64,000 bases of DNA from Telopea speciosissima (taxonomy: Eukaryota; Streptophyta; Magnoliopsida; Proteales; Proteaceae): positions 28,557,501 to 28,621,500 of the forward strand of contig NC_057916.1 in the NCBI RefSeq assembly GCF_018873765.1. Reading direction: 5' to 3'. The notes under the pieces are model-generated. The model was given only the letters and a program-made list of their open reading frames with translations. It was not told where the DNA came from and did no database searches. Below are positions 11,116 to 23,000 of this stretch, in pieces. A program made the position numbers and the translations under genes. The first letter of the stretch is position 1. Each line of letters begins with the position of its first letter.

Positions 11116-12629
11116 AACACGTGGTGGTTTCGTATTGGGGGTAGAGAGTGCTTCATTTTAGCCATCACACCCAACTTTTTTGAGTAGCAATCCATTTACA
11201 ATAGCAATAAATTCCTTTTTGCCAGACGTTTACTCACTTCAATGTCCATCAATGCTTACATGTGACAAGTGACAACCAATAACATCTCAAATCATGCAAC
11301 TCAATACAAGAATGAATGCATTCAATTTCATACAGCTAGACTTCGCTATCTCTCATTGGTTACAATGTCTACATTTAGTGCTCCTCCAATGTCTACACTT
11401 TGTGCTCCACAAACGTCTACATTTAGTGTTTATCAATCACCAATTGTGGTCAGCGGTTACAATCCTTCTCATACTACGATTCTATGTGGCAGTGAAGCTC
11501 TACAATCTTCCCATATTTATCCACCTCTAATAATGGCCAGTGGTTACAAAATTTCACACCATGTAATTCCGCGTTCGAGTAAAGCTATATTGGTTATGTC
11601 ATTTAAAGCGCATTAGGTGCACAGTGGTTACTATCAAACAAGGATTTTTCTATTTTACCACTATTCCAAACATTCTTTCTTTATGGGTTCGTCTGATTTC
11701 TTTAAGTACAGTCTGTGATTCCGATTGGTTAGTATTCAGTGATTTAAGTTCTTATCTATCATGGCAAGTAAAGAAAGGTGGCAAGAATAGCAGTGAAGCA
11801 AATGTGACGATCCAGATTGTCAAGCTCGCCCCTCCAATACCTACAGTGGCTCTACCAAGTGTGAAGAATAGGTTTAATATATCTTATTGTTTTGCTTGTT
11901 GGACTTTGAACTTCGTTTCTAGATAATGGTTGTGTCCATTCCCTAGCTTGAAAGTTTTCATCTATGACATGTACGATAAGGCCATATTCCACTTCTTGGT
12001 TTCTAAACCTAGATGTTTTTGAAACTTTGTGTAGCACATGTCTTCTAGAATTTCATCTAAACATCAAGACCCATAAAAGTGACCATGGGTGAAGGAAAAC
12101 TCAGTCCTAGTAAAATGGCTCCTACACTCTTCTAATGTGAACTTTTTCTATATATTGATTATAAATATGCCATGTGGACAAATGATATGACTATTTTATC
12201 TATTCAATAGAGAAGTCATGGTCTAGAATAGCCATGTGTAAACCATCATACTCTCATAGCCTAATTTAGTCAAATACCCTCTTGTTTATTGGCATGTACT
12301 CACATGTATGACCATGCACATTTATGTTACTCCAATCACTAGTCATTCTCTCATAACGTTGGATTTTCAAAATCTATTTTACCACTTGGCAAACTTGGTT
12401 AAGGATAAAACTTGACACGAGAGCCCTTTGTTTTGGAGGAAGAGTAGGAAACAATAGGGGGGGTGCATATAGAGTGGTAATATCTCCAGTGAGCCCAAGG
12501 TCATCGAACGACTTACGTGGAGATCAAGTGGAGAGCTCGGGAGCGAAGGGACAAGGCTAGGAGAGATCAGGTACGAGATGATTCTCATACGTGAACCTAA
12601 GCTGATCTCTAGAGGGACTCAATATATTA
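11116..12629. other. No gene recognised
   Basis: AT-rich sequence with short ORFs (11269-11616, 11624-11926) showing no domain. Near 11370-11420 a short unit of the type TCTACA(C/T)TTAGTGCTCC recurs three times. Nothing else that I can support. Confidence 0.45.
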
Positions 12630-14038
12630 ATATATCAACGGAGATGGAAGCTATGAACATTTGGAGGGACAGATGGGTGTCGGGTCTTCCTTAGTATAAA
12701 GTGCAGAATTTTAAAGGCTATGTAGGGCCTATTCAGCAGGTCGCGAACCCTATTGATGGAGGGAACCGAAGATAGAAGATGGAGATCATGGATAATTTGT
12801 TCACTCAAGGCATTAAGGAGGCAATTCTCAAGATTCAGCTTCCACTATTCCCATTGGAGGATCAACTGATCTGGAGGGGCATCGAGAAATGGGAAGTTCT
12901 CCGTGAAATCGGCATACCAATTGCTAAGCAACAAGGAAAAGTAAGTTCTCATAAGGAAGCCTTCCTCTTCATCAAAAGGTTCTTGGGAGTCTGTCCGAAA
13001 AGTGTTTGGAAGGAAATCTGGAAGTGTCATACCCTCCCCAAGATTCGATCTCTTCTTTGGTGGGCTTGTGCAAATGATTTAGCAATAGGGGAAGGGCTGC
13101 AGCAACGCAAGTTTAAGATTGAGAACCAGTGTGTAAGGTGTGGAGCCAACATGGAAACAATAGATCATATTTTCTTGCTTTGTCAGTTTGCTCAATCAAT
13201 ATGGTTTGGCTCTCAATTCTCCTTTAAAAGCTCAGTTGATCCTAATCTGAAGTTTTCCCAATGGATTGCGACCTGGAGGACCTTATTGAGGTTGGGTAAG
13301 AACGAAGGAGGGAAGCTCTAAGCCTTATCAGCTTCATCCCCTGGTTTATTTGGAAATCTAGAAATGATCAAGTTTTTGGTCGGAAGACCTGGTCCCAATT
13401 GGAGTTTCTTGAAGCTGCTTCAAAGGCGCACAAGGAATTTCTTTTGGCTCAATCTCTGGCTACAAAAACTGCTTTTAGTAGCAAGGCTAATCGGACTGGC
13501 CCTCCATCGAAATGGCAACACCCCCTCCTCAAGGTGTTTTGAAGATGAACTGTGATGTTTCTAAAGATCCTTCTAGTCAGAGATGTGGGAGTGGTGTTGT
13601 TATCAGATCATTGGTTGGTATCCCTACCTTGGCTATTTCAGACACAAGTTCCTTTGATGATGTTACTTTGGGAGAAGCACTGGCAATTCGATATGGTATC
13701 CTGGAAGGCATCGCTCAAGCCGTGGATGATCCCATTGTTGAATCAAACAACTTGGAGGTCATCTCATACATTACTGATCCATCCAGAGCAGCCCCATCCT
13801 TCATTCAACCTGTTGTGGACGACATAAAATTTCTTGTCACTTGTTTAGCTTCATGTAACTTCGCTTACATCCCTAGAGAGGCAAATGTTACAGTAGACTC
13901 TAAATCGAAAGGCCCTGTCAATTCAATGTAAGACAGTGTGGCCGAACTCCACTCCGTGGCTGAAGGAATCCTGTATCCCCTCGGCTGCGAGCCCTTCACT
14001 AATTTCTGAATAAGATCTCCGTTTACCAAAAAAAAAAA
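12630..14038 (+). mobile_element. LINE 3' half: RT tail, zf-RVT and RNase H, with poly(A)
   Basis: The frame starts with MEAMNIWRDRWVSGLP (RT C-terminal block) and runs through 12779-13321 with a zf-RVT domain: CHTLPKIRSLLWWACANDLA, then CVRCGANMETIDHIFLLC with its Cys/His ligands. After a stop and frame change, 13512-13931 encodes an RNase H-like domain (LKMNCDVSKD, GSGVVIRS, GEALAIRYGI, YIPREANVTVDSKSKG). The expected catalytic GSGVVIR / E / D pattern is only partly kept. An A-run at about 14028-14038 closes the copy. A premature stop and two frame changes make it inactive. No target duplication confirmed. Confidence 0.8.
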
Positions 14039-14334
14039 TGGAGATAAAAGATTTTATTTTAGAGAATTTGAAATTACCTTTTTACCATTGATTTTGAGCT
14101 GTTAAGTGCTCATCAAACTTTTTATCACATGAAGTCAATAACAATTTATGGACATAAATCACAATTAAATCTTTACTTATTTATAAGTTGTAATTTATAT
14201 TGATATATATTTATTAAAATAAAGGTAAAAATGATGCCAAAGATTTTTGAATTTAAAGTGGAATATCATCACATGCCAACGATTATTGCATTTAAAGTGC
14301 GTATCTAAAGGAAAGATTTTCCAGTCACAACTCT

Positions 14335-14545
14335 TTTTTCTTTTTTTTTGGGTAGAAAGTGCATCTATTGATTGAACGGTTACACTCCTGAGGTCTGTAT
14401 TACAAGGTACAGAAAAACAGGGATCATGTTAGGCCAAACAGTCCTACCCATCATGGACTGAGCCCTCTTGGCCAAGGTATTTGCCAACTCATTGACTGCC
14501 CTTAAAATATAATGAAATGAACATTCATCAAAATCGAAACAGATT
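14335..14545 (-). mobile_element. LINE RNase H 3' end, minus strand
   Basis: The reverse frame reads ILRAVNELANTLAKRAQSMM, the final helix of the LINE-type RNase H domain (canonical N.VAD.LAK.A). It is followed by a non-coding tail ending in an A-rich run (T-run at 14337-14349 on the + strand). It lies tail-to-tail with the LINE at 12630-14038 and only the extreme 3' end is present. Confidence 0.55.
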
Positions 14546-14865
14546 AGATACCTTGTTTTAGTTCGCTACGGGCGGTCAAAGCCATTTTTTTGAAGTCAGC
14601 CCTTGTATTGATAAAAAATTAAAAAAAAAACATAAAGGGGGAGGTTTCATACACGTCTCTATATGGTCGTACTTTCGACTGTTGGATGGGCATGATCATG
14701 TAAAATACATGGTCCCTCATCCCATACAATGGTTGCAAGCACAGTCGTGCACAAACAATTTTGCTAATAAATAAATATAAAAAAATAAATAAATTTATAA
14801 AAATGATTTATACATATTAGTATTGGTTGATGCGTCCAACATGATACGATGATGATCCTTGTGTT

Positions 14866-14939
14866 GCATCCATAGCTGAATGGTTAAAGCACTCAACTCA
14901 TAATTAGCAAATTCGTAAGTTCAATTCCTGCTAAATGCA
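14866..14939 (+). pseudogene. Decayed nuclear copy of plastid trnI-CAU
   Basis: 74 nt, starting GCATCCATAGCTGAATGG, with CTCATAA in the anticodon-loop position and TTCAATTC as the T loop. Length and order match plastid trnI(CAU) as I recall it. About nine positions differ, all transitions and mostly G to A, including T-stem and acceptor-stem bases (GTAAG/CCTGC and TAAATGC), so several pairs are broken. The following bases (GCCAATGAGA) also resemble the plastid 3' flank. I read it as a NUPT remnant and not a working tRNA. Confidence 0.8.
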
Positions 14940-15151
14940 TGCCAATGAGAATGTTCAATGTGGTAAATCAATGTATCAAGATGTCAATCTGAGAATGATC
15001 TTATTCGAATACCAACGATATTGATAGTTTGATATCATATACGGCCGAAATGATCCTTGCAAAGGTTGCAGTCATTCTAGAGTCGCCACTCTCAAGCCTC
15101 TGAGGATTTTGGTGCTCTCGGAGCCGCATAGTGTTTTGGGGGACCATAGAG

Positions 15152-15351
15152 CATAGTTTGAGGAATTGATATCGGATCGGCCGATTCGTATCGATATTGG
15201 TAGAGATTGATATCGATTCTGGACTGATCCTGTATCGGTGGATTGATACAAACAGGAGTAAAAATGTATAAAAAAAATAAAAAATTTCAAAAGAAACATG
15301 GGTAAATCTATCCGCCGATACGGATCCGCGGATACCAAATACCAAACCCTG
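15152..15351. mobile_element. Word-repeat element, GATATCGG type (copy 2)
   Basis: Left end CATAGTTTGAGGAATTGATA and right end (reverse complement) CAGGGTTTGGTATTTGGTAT are inverted matches. The interior is built from GATATCGG, CGGCCGA and TATCGATA variants. Flanks CCATAGAG and TCGTAGAG could be a decayed duplication (6 of 8). It lies about 300 bp upstream of the presumed HESO1 leader. Confidence 0.5.
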
Positions 15352-15539
15352 TCGTAGAGTAGAGCCTAGACCCTGGTGGACTACAAAGGCATGCCTAAGT
15401 CCACTTCCTCCTTTAACTGTAAGGCCGTAAGGTCCATATTGGTGTGAATGCATTAACTTTTAGAAGTCAAGATGACTCAGATCGACTTTCTTCCTCGTAG
15501 TCACTTGCTCACATTCCTTTCATCGTTCAAAAAAAATAA

Positions 15540-15660
15540 AAAGCGAGCGAAGCGTCGGGCGGGGCCTCCCTGTGAGCGTGCGAGTTTAAGGCAGCTGCTT
15601 CCCAACGAAGCAAACGAACCATTTCCTGAAGAAGAAGAAGATTTTGAGTAGCAGTAACAG
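15540..15660 (+). other. HESO1: Possible HESO1 5' untranslated exon
   Basis: A purine-rich, GC-richer stretch (GAAGAAGAAGAAG) ending at AACAG followed by GTATAG, a plausible donor. The next good acceptor, TTTTCCCAG, is at 17010-17018, 12 nt before the HESO1 start codon. A leader exon at this distance is common in plants. There is no transcript evidence. Confidence 0.35.
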
Positions 15661-17030
15661 GTATAGAATTGAACTCCTGATACTCCATCGATCTTTGAAT
15701 TCTGAGAGAAGCTACTCTTTCTGGCTTTCTGTTACTCGCTGTCACTTTCTCATGATATCTCTTCTAACTGACTTCCTTATATTTTGCTTTTGAATTATAA
15801 TCCTCTTTTTGTTTTCTGATAATTCTTGCGATCGATCGAATCAATATTTATAGGCTTTTTTTATCTTTCTTTTTCGGAGATTGAAGTTCATCTGCATTGC
15901 GATCTTACATGCAAGAAAATTTGCTAGTTCTAGCCCAATTAGCTAAACAATGTGGCATTTCAAGATAGTATCTAGAGACATACAGAAAATCAACAGATTT
16001 AAATACACTTTTGAGAAGTTTCTGTTCCATGCGAGTTTAATTGTTTGGTTTTTCAACTAGTCCTGCGAGTAGAAGATACTAAATTTTCTGTAGAATTTAA
16101 CGTTACTGTAGCATTTGTTCCTCATTGCGTGGTGATCAGGGAGTGTCTCACAATCTTACCTAAATATATGGATTGGTGCGCACTTGAAAGGTTCAGCTAG
16201 AAATTAATGATGCGGAGGAAGAACACTGGTAGAAGCACTATTATTTTAAGTAATTTAAGTTCTCAAAAAGAGGGAAATTGAATCTACAGGAACCACTTGA
16301 GTTTAAGGCATGCAAAGTACTTATACTTCTCATTTTTCCAATATCGATGCTTGTTTAAGAAACCCTTTTTATACCCAGGACCTCTGTGTTTAAAAAGTTA
16401 CCTATTCTTTAGAATGAGGGGTTAAATTCACAAATTAGAGGGAAGGAATGACCAAGCTGACAGTGTCCAAGAACAACAGAGTGCACAGCTAACTTTAAAC
16501 TGGTCTGAAACTCAGAATACACCCCCTCTAATTACTAATGATGGTCTGGTGACACAAATTGGTATTAAGTGATTTTAGACATAGAGTACTCAATTGATTT
16601 TCATTAACTGATACTTTTCTTTTTGCAGTATTAATATAAATATACTAGGGTATGAATACATATGCAATGACATAATTTCTGTTAACTTTGAATACACTGA
16701 AATGACTGCTGTCACTCTTATTGAAACAATAGCAATTCAGACAAGCTAAAGCTTCTAACCAGAAAGACAATAATCTGGCCTAAGAGAGAACTTAAATACC
16801 CTGTTATTGACATTTTGTTAGAGTTTTTTATTGGTTTTATTTTTTCTTTCCTGCTTATTCTCTATCTTCTGTATGCACTTAAACTTATGAATCTTTCAGT
16901 TTATATTTGAGCCTGTCACCATTGTTTCTTTTATCGCATGTTGCTTGGAGTGCACAATGCGTAATGTATATAGAAACCTAAAACTTTGTCATATTCCCAT
17001 GATCTTTTTTTTTCCCAGTGAGATTTTAGA

Positions 17031-20000
17031 ATGAGCACCTCCTATGATCCATATAAGATGTTGGAGTTTATTCTAGAGGACATCCTTTCTGCAATCAAAC
17101 CTTCACAAGAGGACTGGTTGGCACGATTTCATGTCATTAATGAATTCCGAGCTGTGGTTGAATCTGTGGAAAGTCTGCGAGGTACTTGGTGCTGTTCATT
17201 TTCTGATGCATTGTTGATCTTATGCTTTACCTTGTTATTTTAAGTTATGCACTGTGCTTAATGAAATTTCCTATTCTTGCTTGACATCAGTCTCTCCTCC
17301 CCCTCCCCTCCACTCTTTCTTTGTTTCTCTTTGTGTTTAAAGTTGGCAGTACCACTGGGGTCTATCAATTGGAAGGAGAAAAAGAATAAGTTTCAAGCCT
17401 AGGGCAAAAAGTAGAACTCTAATCACCATGAACAACATATTGGGTTTGACCTGCAAAGCCTTGGTAGAAGTGGTTTCACCCTTCTTTAGAAATCCTAGGA
17501 AGAGAGCCTTCTCATTCCGTACGTAAAACTTAATGAAGGAAAAGCTGAAAGGGGGGTATAAAGGCCAACATCTGAACTCTTATCTTATCTAGAACACTAA
17601 TTCACTCAATGTTTGACTCCTAAGAGAAACATAATCTAACGTAATTTTCTCTCGATACGAAATTCATAAGAAGGTAAATTTACCTTATCCCTTGTAAACC
17701 ACGGGAACAGATTTTATGTCAAACCCACACCATTAGCATGATATTATCCACTTTGGCCCATGGGCCTCACGGTTTTAAAAGGCCTCATACTAGGGTGGGG
17801 TGCTTGACGTTATCAATTAATGTAGTCCTAGATATATAGGAGACCTACTAGGAGCCAGACAACCAGGACCTGTAGAACTGCTGGTTCGATGGGGGGCAGA
17901 ATTGAGGTTTTAGGTCAAATTTAGGGTTAGGGTAATGGGGATGAGTCTTATATGATAAAGCTAGGCAGGTTTAGGGGAGTCTAATGAACTAGGTTTGGTT
18001 TTGGAGGAGTAGAAGTAGTTTAGATGTAACTGGCCAGCAATTAGGGTTAAGGTTTTGGGAAATAGGGAAGTGATAGAATCTAGGGTTTAGAGGTGGAGTT
18101 AGGGCAAGGGCTTTAGGTCAAGTGTGGGTAGGGTGGAGGGGAATATATGCTGAAAGTTACAGCTAAATCAGATGGTTAAATCTGGAGTTGTGGAGGTTTC
18201 CTAGTAGAAGTAGGAGAGAGGGGTAAAACTATAATTTCAGACAATCGGCTGGGTGGATGGTGCTGAAATTTGAATAGAGTCTCTCTTAGGGTTTGAGGAA
18301 GATTCGATCTAATTTTTAGCAGGTTCTAACGGTTAGATTTGGCTGGGCAGAATTCTCGTTAAAATCACCTTGCATTGTGATCTTCTAGAAGGGGAGAAGA
18401 ATAATTGCAGGTTTTAGGTTTTTAATGGTGGATAACAAGGGGAATCAATGGGGACAGATAGGTCTTAGGTTGGAGGATGAAAAGAAGAAGGTTGAATGCT
18501 GTAACAGTAAACTACTTACTTGAAAACTGATCTTCAATGGAAATAGCAGCTTTGAAGATGGATAAGAGAGCCTCCCGATCTTAACAGATGCAAGGAATCG
18601 ATTGGAGATCCACCAATCCCTTATAACAGATCCTCCCGGTACTACCAGACGCAAGGAGTCAACTGGAGATCCACCAGTCCTTTCACCTTGATATAAGTCA
18701 CAAGGCAACACTCAACAGAGCAGAGCAGCAGCTATGGCAGCAAACAAAAGCTTTTTTCATTAATCAAATTCGTGTTCAATACTCGGCCCCCTTACAACCT
18801 TAATAAAAGATTCAAAATTAGACTCCTACACCAAAAAGGAAAGGCCTGACCCAATCGTTGACCTATTAGCTAACTTAAATTTACTAGGAAATTGAAACAA
18901 CAACAACAACCATAACCTTACTAGGAAATTGAAATAGACTCAAAATAGAGTCCTAATCCAGCCCAACTAAACAACTAAAAGAAAACTAATAAAATCACTT
19001 AAATTGAACTACTGGTTCAAACCAACTTTGGACCGATTCAATTTAAAACATTAAAAACATGAAAATAAACCAAGTATAGGGCTAATCCCGTATGCAACCT
19101 ATGTACCCATACTTTAGGCCCATTAAAGTGGCCTATTATATAGAAAACCCATGGGATCAAAGGCCCAACATGTATATAATCCAACCCTAGACTTATTCCT
19201 AATAAATTAAGCTCATTTGGGTGATGAATCTGCATCATCAATTGATCAGGAACTTTCCCCCTAGGCGATGTGGGACTAAAGTTTGTCTCCCTCAACGATC
19301 TCCCAACCCCCTAGTACAATACCATTTCTTAGTGGGGACCCCTCAACGATCTCCCAGATTGGCCGGCACTATGCCGTCTCTTGGGTGTCACATTCTCCCC
19401 CCTTTCGGGGACAGGGTCCCCGCTGTGGCCCCACATGCTGTCAGGGTCTGCTCTAATACCATTTGTGACGCCCCAGACCCACAAGACTAGTATGCTATTA
19501 TTCGCTTTGGACCATGGGCTTATGGTTATAAAAGGCCTCATACTAGGGTGGGGTGCTTGAGGTTGTCAATTAACATCTTATCCAAATAATAAATTATTCT
19601 GCCAATACGACTTAGCTATAGTCATTAAAAGAAAATTGGAATCAAGCTGAACTTCAATATCAAATCAATACTTCTAGTATATGGTAATTGAGAACTCCCA
19701 TGTACAGAAAAAGTTCTACTTTGATAGTTTAATTTTTAAAAAATCAAATACACTGAAAACTGACAGGGATGCCCCTGCATTGGTTTCATATCATATCCCT
19801 TTTTCATTTCTATCAACAATGACAACAGAAAGGTTCTAGACCTTTTAAATACAAAACAGATACATTTGGAACATGATAATGATGCAGATCGACCAGCTTG
19901 TACCTGGTCCAAATTCTGGGTTTATAATCCATTGATTTTTCCCCCAAAGAGAGATGTTGTCCTGCAGAATGATAGTAGGAGATCGATCAGTTATAGTTGG

Positions 20001-23000
20001 GAGATTTAATTGCAATCAAGTTTGCTGATTTGTAGGGGGAATATTTTCCAGATGTAATCCCACTTTGTTTGGGCCCCAAGGCCAGCTGGATGAGATCAGT
20101 TTGAAGACTAAATTGCCAATACGTGGAGGACTCCTACAGCTGTTTTAGATGGGTTTCTAATTAGGATATAATTCAGTTATTTGATGTAATTAGAGTTAGA
20201 GATAATTTAGGATTATTTTCTTTATTGCGGTAAAGACTAAAGAGGAGGTATCTAGTATCTACCCAGATTTGGTGGGACCATGACAGCTTGCATGGAGTAC
20301 TTGGAATTCAAGAAGGTCGCTGCCTTGCTTGGGGTTTTAGAAGTTTATTATTTTAGTTATTTTCTAGATTAGGAATAGAAGTTTTATTTTAATTAGGATT
20401 TTTGTTTCAAGATATTTCTAGAAAAACCTAGGATGTAATCAGTTGGAATTATAAATAAAGGAATAGGCTGATAACCAGCCAAGTCGAGTTTGAGAAAAAA
20501 CACAAAGAGAGTTTTGGTTGTAAACCATGCTATGCTGTGAGATGCAGTGGTGAAGGGTGAGATGCCTGTACCTGTGAGTAGGTGAGACACCCAGGAGAGA
20601 GTGGGATAGTCGATCCAATCCTATCCTTCTGTATTTTCTATTTTTCTCTTTTTCAATTGATTTCATTGTGTGATCTACTACAAATTCATCAATTGTTGCC
20701 CAGTATTTGAAGACCAAAGCAGTATTAAACCTTGTTCAAGAAAATCCTGCCTGAGGCTAGGTCCTTCGTGATCCAGCCTTTCATTACGGGACGAAGAAGT
20801 GGAAGCCTTGAGCTGTTGAATACGTTGAAATAGTTGGTTATAGTCATCTTGAGACACGGAGCTGATGGACCACCTCCATAATTAGAATCAGAATTGGCAT
20901 CATTTAGTGACACCACGTCAGAACTCCCATCAGTTACTGCTGAGCCCACTCAGGTTTACCATATTTTGCGCAACACTTATCAACAGTGTGATTGGGATTA
21001 CCACATAACTAGAATCAGAATTGGGGTCATTTAATGACACCATGTTAGAACTCCCATCAGTTATTGTTGAATTAGCCAACTGCTGAGCCCACTATAGATT
21101 ACCCTATTTTGCCCACCACTTATCAACAGTGTGATTGGGATTACCACAATGAGAATATTGGCGTAAAGGAAGATGAGGCTTCAATCCTCACCCTCCCCCT
21201 GAACCTACCTCGACCTCGACCAATAATACCTGAGTCTCGTTCATGACCATAGCTACTAGTAACAAATGCAGAGTTATCCTTGGTCAAAGAGGAGGTTTCA
21301 GATTTGACAATGGAAGAAGAGAATATTCGTTGGATATGATAGAAGACCTCATTCACAGTGGGAACTTTCTCTCCCGTAAGAAACTTGCTCTTAATAGGCT
21401 CCAATTCTGAATCCAAACCAGAGAGAAACTTAGAAACTTAGAATTCTGCATGCTGAGATTTTAATACTTCAAAATCACAGAGAGTGGTTGATAAACATTC
21501 AACTCTTCCCACATGCACTTGAGTAAAGAGCGCACCCAGTGCACAAGGCTCCCGCCACTACGGGGTCTGGGGAGAGTCATAATGTACGCAGCCTTACCCC
21601 ACATGCACTTGTGTGCATTATAATATTCAGCCACAGATTTTTCATTCTATTTGGAAGAAAAGAAAATCTTTTCATAAGGTCATACACTTGGACATGTTCT
21701 TGTCTTGAAAAAAGCTCTCCTTTAAATCATCCCAGATACTTTAGTGGCCACTGACGGTTCCATGTTATTCCATAGCCAGACAAGTAAAGTATCATTCTCA
21801 TGCATCGATTCTTTATGTCCTGTATCATTTGTGGATTGTGGAGATGATAATCATAGAACTAAAACTCGCGAGATCTCGAGTGAGATCTCGGTTTTTCCAG
21901 ACCTCGAAACGAGATCTCATGCGATACGAAAAAGTACCCCAACTCGAGTGAGATCTCGACCCAAACTCCTTTATATGAGTGCTAGGTATCGATCTTGGTG
22001 GGAAATCTTAGTATACAAACAACTATCTATGCAAACCTTGGTATACAAACACTTATTTATGCCAGAAACCAGGACAAACACTTATTTATGCCTAATATCA
22101 TTTAAGTAAATGTTTTTGTATTTGTCCTGATTTCTGGCATAAGTAAGTGTCTATCCTGGTTTCCCACTAAGTGAAACTCCTATTTGGACTTTGTTTTTGC
22201 AAAATTTGATAGTGCCATTGTGTTTAAATGACCTAAAATAGACTGAGTACCAAGTTTCAGACCCAAACTAGGTCTAAAAACCACCGAAACCAGCCTTCGA
22301 GTTGAAAAAAAAAAAAATACACCAAATTGACTGAGAACTCGCGAGATCTCGAATCAACTCGGTTTTTTCCAAGGTTGAAACCTGGTCGAGTTCCGAGTTT
22401 TAGTTCCATGATGACAATAGATATTCAAATTTATCTTTGGCATTACTATATACCTTGACAACCTGTGCCCAAAGCTGATAACTGGAAGGACCAGTCAACT
22501 TAATGGAAGTAATTTGGAAACATTAACACTCTCCATGAAGCAATCTGAAAATCCAGATTAAGGATCTCAGATGCAAGTAGGCCCAATAATCAAATCTGTA
22601 TTCAAATCTGACATAAAGGAAGCAACTGCGTTGTCAAGGGACGAAATAAGATTGATGGAAGGGGAGGGAAGAGAGATGAGATCGATCTTCTTGGGAGAAA
22701 GAAGAAGAAAGAAGAGAACAAAAGAGAAGAGAAGAGAAGAAATCAGATTTGGGACACCAATCCCATATGCACTGCTCAACAGCACCAAAACTCTATAAAA
22801 AACTCATATTCGTTATTCAAATCATCTCTAATTGATGTGAGAGGGGGGGGGGGGGATGTATGGCAGATATATATATATAGACCTTCTAAAATTCCTAATT
22901 TGACTCATAAAAGGACTCCTAATCACTCTAATACACTCAATAAAGTAAATAAACTCAAAAACAGAATTCTATCTAGCTATTAAGTATCCTAATCAAACTC

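Noticed and set aside
14866..14939. Possible functional nuclear tRNA
   Set aside because: Several stem pairs are broken and the sequence matches plastid trnI(CAU) with transitions, so it is listed as a pseudogene.
22571..22798. Charged + strand ORF (RRKKRTKEKRREE)
   Set aside because: Lies wholly within a TRIM LTR and is purine-rich; the second LTR does not keep it.
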